From contig JAGUQW010000006.1 of NCBI GenBank assembly GCA_030154445.1, forward strand, positions 1-64,000: DNA of 64,000 nucleotides, written 5' to 3'. The DNA is from Spirochaetota bacterium (GTDB lineage Bacteria; Spirochaetota; Brevinematia; Brevinematales; Brevinemataceae). Of the stretch, positions 44,507-52,571 are shown one piece after another. The notes under the pieces are model-generated. The model searched no databases and had not been told where the DNA came from. It saw only the letters and a program-made list of their open reading frames with translations. Numbering within the stretch: the first letter of the stretch is position 1; each line of letters starts with the position of its first letter. The position numbers were made by a program, and so were the translations under genes.

Positions 44507-45421
44507 TTAACAAAAATATAAAAGCATTTCTTTTTCTTTTGCAATATTTCTAATATGTTCTAAAGATTGTTTTTCTAGTTGTCTAATTCGTTCTTTAGTT
44601 AATCCTAATAAAATACCAATTTTAGACAATGATAAAGATTCATTATCGTTCAACCCAAATCTATGAATTAAAATAAAACGCTCTCTTTCAGTAAGGTATT
44701 GCAGTAATTCTTCTATATTATGGGACAATGATTGTGATATAACATCTTGTTCGGGGGTGAATTTGTGATCGGGGATTTCGTAGGCATTTGAATCGTTGGA
44801 ATCGTTCATGGTGATTTCTTCCAGAGAAGTGTGTCCGTTTGCTAGGTCGAGAATTCTTTTAATTTCTTGTTTGTTGATACCAAGATGAGATTCGATTTCT
44901 GTTTCTGTAGGTTTTTTATTATGTATTTTGGTATATTCATCTATAAATTTAGCTATTTTGAATAATTCATTAGTTCTATTCATAGGTAGTCGAATCATTC
45001 TAGATTTTTCGGATATGGCTTTCATAATAGCTTGTTTTATCCACCATACTGCATAAGAAATAAAATGATATCCTAAGGAATGATCAAATTTATCGACAGC
45101 GGTTAATAATCCAACATTACCTTCATTAATGAGATCTGAAAGAGCTATATTATTACCTTGATATTTTTTGGCTACAGAAACAACAAAACGAAGATTTGAA
45201 GTGATTAATTTATGTTTAATAGATTCACATTTAGAACATAATTTATGAGAAGAATCTTCTTTTTTGAAAGGTTGACAACACTCACCATAATTAGTCGTAA
45301 GCTCCTCTTCCTCTTCTCTCTTTAATAAAGGAATTCTATCAATCTCTTTCAAATATGAGGACATACTATTGATAGATTGCAATTGATGAGTGGTATTTTT
45401 TGTATTAGAGGTATGATTCAT
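44507..45421 (-). CDS. Group 2 (RpoS-like) sigma factor with a cysteine cluster
   Basis: A 304-residue sigma-70 factor lacking region 1.1 and the large non-conserved insert of RpoD, so it is an alternative rather than housekeeping factor. Region 2 is complete (LITSNLRFVVSVAKKYQG, then GNVGLLTAVDKF and YAVWWIKQAIMKAI), as are region 3 and region 4 (SKIGILLGLTKERIRQLEKQ). Between regions 1.2 and 2.1, where the family has a short spacer, lies GECCQPFKKEDSSHKLCSKC (Cys48, Cys49, Cys62, Cys65), which could bind zinc or sense redox. The start follows AGGAG. It is monocistronic. Confidence 0.85.
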   Translation of the reverse strand: MNHTSNTKNTTHQLQSINSMSSYLKEIDRIPLLKREEEEELTTNYGECCQPFKKEDSSHKLCSKCESIKHKLITSNLRFVVSVAKKYQGNNIALSDLINEGNVGLLTAVDKFDHSLGYHFISYAVWWIKQAIMKAISEKSRMIRLPMNRTNELFKIAKFIDEYTKIHNKKPTETEIESHLGINKQEIKRILDLANGHTSLEEITMNDSNDSNAYEIPDHKFTPEQDVISQSLSHNIEELLQYLTERERFILIHRFGLNDNESLSLSKIGILLGLTKERIRQLEKQSLEHIRNIAKEKEMLLYFC

Positions 45422-45477
45422 TTTCTAACTCCTAAAATTTAAATATATAAATTAATATTAATTTGTTATAGTAAATA

Positions 45478-45506
45478 AATATGAATATAAATTCTCTACA
45501 TGTCAA
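45478..45506 (-). promoter_or_regulatory. Promoter for the RpoS-like sigma gene
   Basis: Read leftward: TTGACA (45506-45501), a 17-bp spacer and CATATT (45483-45478), 57 bp before the start. Confidence 0.6.
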
Positions 45507-45566
45507 GTATATCGTCATATTTATTTAAATATTAAGTATTATTTAATAATACTCACAAATTATTAT

Positions 45567-45595
45567 TTGACATATAATGATTTGTATCTTAACAT
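45567..45595 (+). promoter_or_regulatory. Promoter for acpS
   Basis: TTGACA (45567-45572), a 17-bp spacer and TAACAT (45590-45595). The -35 is consensus; the -10 is weaker. Confidence 0.5.
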
Positions 45596-45620
45596 AATAG
45601 TATAAAGGTTGGTTTTATAT

Positions 45621-45971
45621 ATGCTAGGTGTAGATCTTATAGAAGTTTGTCGAATTAAAAAATTTATTGATTCAAAAACAAAACAACAATTATTGAGAAT
45701 ATTTACTCAAAGAGAAATTGACTATGCCTTTGCCTCTAATAATAAATACCAGCGTTTTGCAGCTCGTTTTGCAGCTAAAGAAGCTTTTTATAAAGCTTTT
45801 GGATCTGGTAATTTGTATGAAATAGAACTATCACATGATAATAACAAACCTATTATAAAACTTTATGGTGTAACTAAAGAATTGTGGAATATTAAATCTT
45901 ATACTTGTATTTTGGTAAGTGTTTCTCATACAAAAAATTATGCAACAGCAACAGTACTAATAAATAAATAA
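45621..45971 (+). CDS. acpS: Holo-[acyl-carrier-protein] synthase
   Basis: A 116-residue enzyme that transfers 4'-phosphopantetheine from CoA to ACP. Motifs: LGVDLIEVCRI with the metal-binding Asp5, and RFAAKEAFYKAFG with the second metal ligand Glu; the C-terminal SVSHTKNYATATV is conserved. ATG 45621 is preferred because it begins at the family core; an in-frame TTG at 45609 directly abuts the AAAGG site. It is followed by a terminator shared with gph. Confidence 0.93.
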   Translation: MLGVDLIEVCRIKKFIDSKTKQQLLRIFTQREIDYAFASNNKYQRFAARFAAKEAFYKAFGSGNLYEIELSHDNNKPIIKLYGVTKELWNIKSYTCILVSVSHTKNYATATVLINK

Positions 45972-45986
45972 AACTATATTCAAAGA

Positions 45987-46012
45987 AAAAAACCAGCATA
46001 TGCTGGTTTTTT
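45987..46012. terminator. Bidirectional terminator between acpS and gph
   Basis: A 12-base palindromic arm pair AAAAAACCAGCA/TGCTGGTTTTTT (45987-45998 with 46001-46012), effective on either strand. Confidence 0.88.
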
Positions 46013-46025
46013 GTTGCTTTAAAAT

Positions 46026-46679
46026 CTATATATATTCTAATAGTTCCAGAGGGTTATTGATAAATGTTTTTGCACCAACTTGAGTTAGTTCTTCGACTGA
46101 TCTTAATCCCCAAGTTACAGCGATAGGATGAATCCCAGCTCCAAGAGCTGTTTTTATATCTGTATCTCCGTCTCCTACAAAGGCAATAGCATGATCGTCG
46201 ATATTGAGTTTTTTGATAATTTCTAAGGTAGATTGAGGATTTGGTTTGAGAGGTACAGTGGTACGAGCTCCCATAATAGTAACAAATTCCCATTTACTTA
46301 TTAAAAATTTCACAATTTCTTGTACAAAAGGATCTGGCTTGTTAGATAAAATAGCCATAGGTATTTTATTGATCATTAATTGATCTAATAAATCAGCAAT
46401 GTTAGGATAAAGACAAGTATTTTTGTGCCATGATTGACTATATTTTTGTGCCATTAATTCTAAAGTACGCGCAATAACTTTGTTGTTATTTTTGTATTTT
46501 TGTGGTAAAGCATCGATAACTAGTTTATTAATACCGTTACCTATTTTTTTTCTTGCTTCTTTCACAGTAAGCGTGTCAAAATTTTGGCTGGATAAAGAAA
46601 AATTAATAGATTCTGTAATATCTTGTTCTGAATTAACTAATGTGCCATCTAAATCAAAAATAAATGCTTTGAATGTCAT
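46026..46679 (-). CDS. gph: HAD-superfamily phosphatase (phosphoglycolate phosphatase-like)
   Basis: A 217-residue HAD hydrolase. Motif I is FDLDGTLVNS (nucleophile Asp and acid Asp), motif II MAILSNKPDP, motif III around PLKPNPQS and motif IV FVGDGDTDIKTALGAG. The helical cap between motifs I and II is of the Gph/PGMB type. It acts on a small phosphorylated substrate, perhaps 2-phosphoglycolate from DNA repair; this is by family only. Confidence 0.82.
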   Translation of the reverse strand: MTFKAFIFDLDGTLVNSEQDITESINFSLSSQNFDTLTVKEARKKIGNGINKLVIDALPQKYKNNNKVIARTLELMAQKYSQSWHKNTCLYPNIADLLDQLMINKIPMAILSNKPDPFVQEIVKFLISKWEFVTIMGARTTVPLKPNPQSTLEIIKKLNIDDHAIAFVGDGDTDIKTALGAGIHPIAVTWGLRSVEELTQVGAKTFINNPLELLEYI

Positions 46680-46703
46680 TATTATGTCCTATCTTTTTAT
46701 TTG

Positions 46704-48356
46704 TTAGCTATATTTTCTATGAAAATCTTTTAATGCTGGATGATTAGGAGTCAATAGTTTGCTTTCTTGTACCAATTTAAGTGCTTGAGTTTTGTTATTT
46801 GATGATAAATAATAGGAAATAGTTTTTTCATATAAAATTCCTAAATTATTAATAACATTTCTATCATCTTTAAAATTAAGGGCATATTTATAAAACTGTA
46901 TAGCTTTGAGATATTCTTTGTTATCAATAAAATATTGCGCAGAATTTACAGAATGTACAAATCCATTTTGTTTGATTAGCCGAGTATTACCTATTTTTTG
47001 TTTGCCATCTATCATGATTTGAACAGCATTATCAAATTTTTTTTTATTAAAATTATTTTTTGCTAATCCGGAATAATAACATCCCAGCGATTCTTGTACA
47101 AGATTTTTAGGAAATTCGGTGAGAGAATTTACAATTTCGGGATTTTCTTGTAAGTTTTTTGGATTATTAATACTATCTAAAACAATATTATAGCTGAATT
47201 CTTGGATTAATACTTCTGTATTTTTATCCGTTTTGTTTTGTTCCCATAAAGTTTTAATATTTTTTTTTGCTTCTATGAAATTATTATTAGTGCGTAAATA
47301 ATGAATAGAAGAACGGATATAGCGAATTTTTTGTAATTTCTCAAAATCTTTAGGGTCAATAAATGTCTTAGAGCTAGAGACAAAATAATCAATATCTGCT
47401 GTGGTAGCTTGAGATGAAATCATTTTGTCTAATATAATATCCACCCCTTTTAGATAATTCCCTTTTAGATTTTTATAATCTGGAAAACGAGAAATACCTT
47501 CTTCAAGAATAGAAAGAGTTTTCAGATATTCTTGTATAGGAGCTTGTGGTTTTTTGTATGTATAGTAAGAATAATTCAAATATCCAGCAATAAGATTTCG
47601 TTGTTCACTAGATGTTTGTGCTAAAAAAACTTGAGCTTTGAGCATATTTTGAAATGCTTGACTATATTCTTTTTTTTTGGTATTGAAATATGATCTGTTA
47701 GAATATAAAAGTCCTACCGTTTCTTCCGAACTAATAACTACTTTTTGTTGTTTAGTGCTTTCATAATTAAAACCTGTAAGTTTGTTAAATCGTTCTTGTG
47801 CATTTTTATCATTTGAGATAGACAATCCTTCTCTAATTGTATTTTCAATTTCAACAGGTCTATTGTCTAATGTTGCAAATGTATATACATGGGTAGGTAA
47901 AACAATAGATTTTGTTTCTATACCAAAAGATCCAAGAAGAATATTCATTAATATAGTTCCAGAAAGACAATTAAAATAGCCTGTTTCAAAAATCTCTTTA
48001 AGGGTTGTTGATGATAGTTTGTACGCAGTATAAACATTATCATGTAAATAATAACCAATTGCTTGAGCTAATTGATGTTGCGTATAGTTATTCGGGAGAC
48101 TTTCTTCGATTTCTTTTTTCCAACGCTGGATTTCTGATGCGTAGAATGAATAATTTTGAGGTTCTACTCCACTAGCAATTAAGGCACTAAGAATGTCTGT
48201 AGAGTTATTTATATTTTTTAACAATTCTTCTTCATATTTGTGTACAGGAATAATAAATTGAGAATAAAAACCAAAAACAGGAGTAGACAAAGAAATAGAA
48301 AAATTGAATACTAAAAAAAGAGCGAGAAATTTATTTTTTTGTGAGTGGGATAACAT
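46704..48356 (-). CDS. Exported transglutaminase-like protein with TPR tail
   Basis: A 550-residue protein with an N-terminal signal peptide (FLALFLVFNFSISLSTPVFG). Residues 80-190 look like a SirB1/transglutaminase-fold domain: GYFNCLSGTILMN (Cys), then LPTHVYTFATLDNRPVEIEN (His and the acidic third residue). The rest is TPR-like helices up to the C-terminus (AIQFYKYALNF, ALKLVQESKLLTPNHPALKD). It may be a periplasmic peptidase or thiol-dependent transferase; the substrate is unknown. It overlaps the upstream membrane gene by 26 bases, so the two are coupled. Confidence 0.72.
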   Translation of the reverse strand: MLSHSQKNKFLALFLVFNFSISLSTPVFGFYSQFIIPVHKYEEELLKNINNSTDILSALIASGVEPQNYSFYASEIQRWKKEIEESLPNNYTQHQLAQAIGYYLHDNVYTAYKLSSTTLKEIFETGYFNCLSGTILMNILLGSFGIETKSIVLPTHVYTFATLDNRPVEIENTIREGLSISNDKNAQERFNKLTGFNYESTKQQKVVISSEETVGLLYSNRSYFNTKKKEYSQAFQNMLKAQVFLAQTSSEQRNLIAGYLNYSYYTYKKPQAPIQEYLKTLSILEEGISRFPDYKNLKGNYLKGVDIILDKMISSQATTADIDYFVSSSKTFIDPKDFEKLQKIRYIRSSIHYLRTNNNFIEAKKNIKTLWEQNKTDKNTEVLIQEFSYNIVLDSINNPKNLQENPEIVNSLTEFPKNLVQESLGCYYSGLAKNNFNKKKFDNAVQIMIDGKQKIGNTRLIKQNGFVHSVNSAQYFIDNKEYLKAIQFYKYALNFKDDRNVINNLGILYEKTISYYLSSNNKTQALKLVQESKLLTPNHPALKDFHRKYS

Positions 48357-48879
48357 ATTCTTGCTCCTGAATAAGATTGTTGGAACTTTGTAAAGGAATT
48401 AATGTATCAATAGTCGTACTATATTCCGATTTTTGAGGATTGATAACTAAATCTAGCTGTTTATGGTTGTTTTTTTTGTGATTAACTATCATGATTATCC
48501 CTAATAATAATGAATTGATTATTGGAAGAATGGGCATTTTTAATGTAAATATCAATGTGAAAAAGCTCAGTATAATACCTAAAAATATTAATAAAGGAAT
48601 AATCGTAAATTTGGAAGATATATAAATAATCATATAGTTATAAATCATAAATAAGGCTAATCCTATTTGATAGCTTATTGGCTTTTGGATAAAAATACAT
48701 AAAGAACAAAACCCCCATAATAACAAATCAACGACAGGAGGATATCCTTTATAAGAAAATAATCTTACTATAGAATACAAAGTAAGTCCTAAATAAGAAT
48801 AAGGAAAATAGCTATACTCTGTCATTACCGTAATCGGAGAGCTAATTAACAAAATACCTATCAATTTATAAATAAACAC
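48331..48879 (-). CDS. Polytopic membrane protein coupled to the transglutaminase-like gene
   Basis: A 182-residue protein with about five hydrophobic helices in the first 135 residues and a short hydrophilic C-terminal tail (KSEYSTTIDTLIPLQS). I do not recognise a family; the layout is loosely MreD-like. Its 3' end overlaps the next gene by 26 bases in another frame, which suggests that the exported partner is made together with it. Confidence 0.65.
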   Translation of the reverse strand: MFIYKLIGILLISSPITVMTEYSYFPYSYLGLTLYSIVRLFSYKGYPPVVDLLLWGFCSLCIFIQKPISYQIGLALFMIYNYMIIYISSKFTIIPLLIFLGIILSFFTLIFTLKMPILPIINSLLLGIIMIVNHKKNNHKQLDLVINPQKSEYSTTIDTLIPLQSSNNLIQEQEYVIPLTKK

Positions 48880-48985
48880 AAAATACTTCCTTAAGGATAT
48901 ACTAATAATATAACATATTTATAAATTATTTTGAAGTGTTTAGCTATATTTTTGTTTTTCATGAAGTTGTAAAAATGACAGGTGA

Positions 48986-49150
48986 GAATCAACGTCAACA
49001 AAGCATGTTAGAAAACATAGGAAATTAAAATCGTTACAATGTAACACTGATGTAACAAAATGTAACACAGAGAAAGAGAAAGAGAAAGATATATATAATA
49101 CAATTATTAATTCTTTTAATTCTATAAATGGATTGAGTAGAAAAATCTAA
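48986..49150 (+). pseudogene. Remnant of a phage/mobile-element replication protein
   Basis: An open frame without a start codon reads HVRKHRKLKSLQCNTDVTK followed by CNTEKEKEKDIYNTIINSFN. The charged stretch with repeated NVT/CNT and an EKEKEK run before a short helix is typical of the hinge in phage-type replisome-organiser/DnaD-like proteins. Both the N-terminal DNA-binding part and the C-terminal domain are missing, with stops on either side. I read it as a fossil of an integrated element, not a functional gene. Confidence 0.5.
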
Positions 49151-49173
49151 TATACAATCAATTACAAATATTT

Positions 49174-49350
49174 ATGAACTTATGGAATAAAAAAAAAGAT
49201 AATGATTTTGATTTATTTTTTACAAAAGTAAAGATAAATTATGAATCAATAAGTGAATATTTTCATAGATTTACTACTGTGTTAGATACAATAGCATTAA
49301 AATTTGAAAAAACATTAACTATTTTAAAAAAAATCCGTATATCCGTATAA
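49174..49350 (+). CDS. 58-residue ORF of unknown status
   Basis: ATG 49174 opens a 58-codon frame (MNLWNKKKDNDFDLFF, then a helical, Lys-rich C-terminus LKKIRISV). No convincing ribosome-binding site lies upstream. It follows directly on the replication-protein remnant and may belong to the same decayed element. Not recognised; it may not be expressed. Confidence 0.25.
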   Translation: MNLWNKKKDNDFDLFFTKVKINYESISEYFHRFTTVLDTIALKFEKTLTILKKIRISV

Positions 49351-49377
49351 TGTTATAAAAATATAGAGGTTGTAAAA

Positions 49378-50022
49378 ATGAATATAGAACTTATTTATAT
49401 TTCTCCTGATGCTGAAGGAACATGTGAAACAGGTGCTAGAGTGTGTTATGATTCTAATGATAAAATGACAGAAAAAAGTAGAGAAAGTATTCTACCTACT
49501 CTTCTTAGATCTGGGCATATTTCTATTTTTGAACACAGTTCTGCTAGTTTTAAGATAGACGGTATTAGTCGTACGGCATCTCATCAAATCGTACGACATA
49601 GAATGAGTTCTTTTTCTCAGCGTTCTCAGCGTTATGTTAATGAGGGTGATTTCTCATTTGTAACCCCTCCCTCTATAGAACAAAATCTAGAAGCTAACTC
49701 ATGTTATCAGCAAATAATGAAAACACTCAATGAACAATATATAAAATTAATCAAACTTGGTATTAAAAAAGAAGACGCTCGTTTTATTCTTCCAAATGCT
49801 ACTAGTACTACCTTGGTCATGACAACTAATTTTAGAGAATGGTTGCATGTTATTGATATGAGAGTTTCAAAACCAGCACAATGGGAAATCAGAGAGTTAT
49901 TAATTCTTATCTGGAAGGAACTCTACCAACATGCTCCTAATGTATTTTGTATGCATTATTTTAATGCTTGGAGCAAAGATGCTGATTATAAAAACACAAT
50001 CTTTAATGAGCGTATTAAATAG
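49378..50022 (+). CDS. thyX: Flavin-dependent thymidylate synthase
   Basis: A 214-residue enzyme that makes dTMP with FAD and NADPH. The ThyX signature RHR-x7-S is present as RHRMSSFSQRS (Arg73-Ser83), followed by QRYVNEGDFSFVTPP. Other conserved blocks are SHQIVRHR and FREWLHVIDMRVSKPAQWEI. AGAGG precedes the ATG. The stop abuts the ATG of rarA with no gap, so the two genes form an operon. Confidence 0.95.
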   Translation: MNIELIYISPDAEGTCETGARVCYDSNDKMTEKSRESILPTLLRSGHISIFEHSSASFKIDGISRTASHQIVRHRMSSFSQRSQRYVNEGDFSFVTPPSIEQNLEANSCYQQIMKTLNEQYIKLIKLGIKKEDARFILPNATSTTLVMTTNFREWLHVIDMRVSKPAQWEIRELLILIWKELYQHAPNVFCMHYFNAWSKDADYKNTIFNERIK

Positions 50023-51300
50023 ATGAGCCTTTTTGAGGATTCTATGCATATTCCTTTGGCAAGAAGGTGTGCTCCTCGGGATTTCTCTCAATACGAAGGT
50101 CAAACACATCTTGTGGGATCTAACAAACCTATATCAATGATGGCTGAAAAAAAAATTGTTCAATCAATGATTTTTTTTGGCCCTCCAGCATCTGGTAAAA
50201 CAGGGCTGGTAAGAATTATTACTGAGATGATAGATGCAGAATGTATTTCTGTCAATGCTTTAACCCTGAATAGCGATGATATTAAACAAATCACCCAAAA
50301 AGCTCATAGTAATATGAATATTTCTAAAAAAACTGTTTTATTTATTGATGAAATACATCGATTGACAAGACCCAAACAAGATATTTTTCTCAATGCTATA
50401 GAATCTGGATTGATTATTCTTATTGGTGCTACAACAGAAAATCCTTATTTTTCTTTACAACCAGCATTGCGTTCTCGTATTCTTATACTTGAATTATTTC
50501 CTCTGTCTAAAGATAATCTCAAAACTATCTTAAAACGAGCTATTACAGAAGATTCTCTGTTACAAGAATTGAAAATATCTATAGAAGAAGAAGCTGCAGA
50601 AACTTTAGTTCAATTTGCCTCTGATCCTCGTAATATGCTTACTATTTTGGAGACAGTGGTACTTGCAAAGAGTGTAGGGGATCATCGTATTACTAAAGAT
50701 AATATTATTGATATTATTCAAAAAAAAGATGCCGTGTATGATAATGAAAGTGGGCATTACGATGTCGTTTCTGCTTTTATAAAAAGTATCAGAGGAAGTG
50801 ATCCTGATGCTTCTTTGTATTATTTGAGCTTGATGATAGATTCAGGAGAAGATCCTCGATTTATTTTTAGAAGATTGTTAATATCTGCTGTTGAAGATGT
50901 AGGTTTAGCATACCCAGAAGCTATATCTGTAGTACAATCTTGTGCAGAATCTTTTGAAAGAGTAGGCTTCCCTGAAGGTACTTTATTTTTATCTCATGCT
51001 ACTTTATTATTAGCAGGTCTTCCCAAAAGCAACTCTGTATTGTCTATAAATGCAGCGATTTCTAGTATTAGATCAGGTAATATCTATTCCATTCCTCCAG
51101 CAATCAAAGATAATCATTATAATGGAGCTAAAGAATTAGGAAGAGGAATCGATTACAAATATCCTCACGATTATCCAGAAAATTTTGTGGTACAAGATTA
51201 TACTTCTACCCCTGTTTCTTTTTATACCCCTCAAGATAGTGGCTTTGAAAAAAAAATTAAAGAGCGTTTACACAAACTATGGACAAAAAGATATTCTTAA
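50023..51300 (+). CDS. rarA: Replication-associated recombination protein RarA (MgsA)
   Basis: A 425-residue AAA+ ATPase of the RarA/WRNIP1 family, which acts at stalled forks. Walker A is FFGPPASGKTGLVRII, Walker B LFIDEIHRL, sensor 1 GATTENPYFSLQPALRSR; the C-terminal tetramerisation domain contains SAVEDVGLAYPEAI and ATLLLAGLPKS. The ATG immediately follows the thyX stop (TAGATG). Linking dTMP synthesis to fork repair is functionally sensible but inferred from position. Confidence 0.93.
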   Translation: MSLFEDSMHIPLARRCAPRDFSQYEGQTHLVGSNKPISMMAEKKIVQSMIFFGPPASGKTGLVRIITEMIDAECISVNALTLNSDDIKQITQKAHSNMNISKKTVLFIDEIHRLTRPKQDIFLNAIESGLIILIGATTENPYFSLQPALRSRILILELFPLSKDNLKTILKRAITEDSLLQELKISIEEEAAETLVQFASDPRNMLTILETVVLAKSVGDHRITKDNIIDIIQKKDAVYDNESGHYDVVSAFIKSIRGSDPDASLYYLSLMIDSGEDPRFIFRRLLISAVEDVGLAYPEAISVVQSCAESFERVGFPEGTLFLSHATLLLAGLPKSNSVLSINAAISSIRSGNIYSIPPAIKDNHYNGAKELGRGIDYKYPHDYPENFVVQDYTSTPVSFYTPQDSGFEKKIKERLHKLWTKRYS

Positions 51301-51364
51301 GAAACTAATATTTTATTTATTTATTCCGATGTGTATTTATAGATCATATAGGGGGAATAATATA

Positions 51365-51643
51365 ATGAAATTATTATTTGTATTTATAATACTGAGTTTG
51401 TCAAATTGTGGACCATCCCCTATGGCTATATGGTTGGAAGAATATCAAGCATTATTAAAACAAGGTATCCATTTTTTTGCAACAGATCCTTATTCTGTAG
51501 AGATGCAACAAGTACAATCACAAATATCAGAAAAAGAAGCAGAAGTGGATGGCTTGTTAAGAAGTTCTTCCATGCAAGAACAAATGAACTTCTTATCAAA
51601 GTATTATGATATGCGTGTTAATTTTTATTATTCTGTACAATAA
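51365..51643 (+). CDS. Small lipoprotein
   Basis: A 92-residue predicted lipoprotein: MKLLFVFIILSLSNCG contains the lipobox LSNC. The mature part is short, helical and charged, with no family that I recognise. ATG 51365 is supported by AGGGGG nine bases upstream; earlier in-frame codons belong to a shadow of rarA. It may share the thyX-rarA message, 64 bp after rarA, and is followed by a strong terminator. Confidence 0.72.
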   Translation: MKLLFVFIILSLSNCGPSPMAIWLEEYQALLKQGIHFFATDPYSVEMQQVQSQISEKEAEVDGLLRSSSMQEQMNFLSKYYDMRVNFYYSVQ

Positions 51644-51662
51644 ACCCAATATATTGAATTTG

Positions 51663-51700
51663 AAAACTATTCTTAAGATATTTTAAGAATAGTTTTTTTT
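51663..51700 (+). terminator. Terminator after the small lipoprotein gene
   Basis: A 14-bp perfect stem (51663-51676 with 51683-51696), loop GATATT, and a T run to 51700. Confidence 0.93.
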
Positions 51701-51810
51701 ATGTAAATCGAATCTCTTTTTTTTTAATAGACTTATATATAATAAACGTATTAAATATTAATCTATGCGCAAGATTTTTATTTAATATTTATAAAATAAG
51801 AGGTATCATT

Positions 51811-51960
51811 ATGAAATTTTTAGCACTATTAGCATTTTTAGCTATAAACACAGGAACATTTGCAAGTACAGAGAAAAAAGGTACAGAAGAACATATGACT
51901 AATGAAAAAAAAGAAAATATTTGTAAATTTCAAGCTAGATTTGGAAGTAATTTTAGATAA
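51811..51960 (+). CDS. 49-residue secreted peptide
   Basis: A small ORF with a clear signal peptide (MKFLALLAFLAINTGTFAS) and a 30-residue charged mature part with one Cys. The ribosome-binding site (AAGAGG) is 6-7 bases upstream, in a leader (ATAAGAGGTA) repeated before the next gene. It is too short for a family assignment. The two genes probably form one operon and perhaps derive from a common leader. Confidence 0.5.
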   Translation: MKFLALLAFLAINTGTFASTEKKGTEEHMTNEKKENICKFQARFGSNFR

Positions 51961-51999
51961 TCAATATAGTAATAATTTATATAAAGATAAGAGGTAAAA

Positions 52000-52494
52000 A
52001 TGAATAAACTAATCTTAATGGCTATGTTAATACTAACAAGTGTATCAGTTTCTTTTGCTGGCTCATCAAGCTCAAAACACGATATGAATAATAAAAGAGA
52101 TCGTTCACACTCAAAACACGGCATGAATGATAGAAAAGAGTATTCTCAAAAACATAAAGACACTAAGAGATCGGAGATGCCTATAGAGATTCAAACACAG
52201 ATTCAATCTATAGAAAAAGAATATGAAAAACAAAAAACAGCTGTAAAACAAAAATATGATGGACAAAAAATATCTATCAAAGATCAGTATAGACAACTCA
52301 AAAATCAAATAAATTCTATAAATAACAATATTATAGATATAGAAAAAGCTGAACTAATGCTTCAAATGGAAGAATTAAAAATTCAAAAAAAGAATCTGAA
52401 AAACGATAAGAGTTCTGAGATAAAAATACTCAAAGATAAAAAATTTACCGATATTAGTACGATAACCAAAACATGGCTCCAATCTATAAAATAA
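52000..52494 (+). CDS. Secreted coiled-coil protein
   Basis: A 164-residue protein with a signal peptide (LILMAMLILTSVSVSFAG) and a hydrophilic mature part. After a His/Ser/Lys-rich segment with a repeated SKHDMN/SKHGMND unit, residues 65-160 form a continuous charged coiled coil. No family is recognised; periplasmic chaperones such as Skp or CpxP/Spy-like proteins have similar size and composition, but I see no decisive motif. It is followed by an inverted repeat without a T run. Confidence 0.6.
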   Translation: MNKLILMAMLILTSVSVSFAGSSSSKHDMNNKRDRSHSKHGMNDRKEYSQKHKDTKRSEMPIEIQTQIQSIEKEYEKQKTAVKQKYDGQKISIKDQYRQLKNQINSINNNIIDIEKAELMLQMEELKIQKKNLKNDKSSEIKILKDKKFTDISTITKTWLQSIK

Positions 52495-52522
52495 TTATTA
52501 TAAAATATTATTTTAATATCAA

Positions 52523-52571
52523 TTAATTACCCCCCTACTAAATATCGTAGGGGGGTAATTAAGGGGGGGGG
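52523..52571. repeat. 16-bp inverted repeat and G9 tract downstream of glgP
   Basis: The arms TTAATTACCCCCCTAC (52523-52538) and its complement (52547-52562) form a GC-rich hairpin with an 8-base loop. Directly after it, nine G (52563-52571) precede TTAATTAA, a second potential partner for the left arm. Neither strand has a T run, so a simple intrinsic terminator is doubtful. It separates the convergent coiled-coil and glgP genes; the G run touches the glgP stop codon. Confidence 0.75.

Noticed and set aside
51185-51364. N-terminal extension of the small lipoprotein frame into rarA
   Set aside because: The extension lies inside rarA in another frame; the ATG at 51365 has a strong ribosome-binding site and gives a clean lipoprotein signal.
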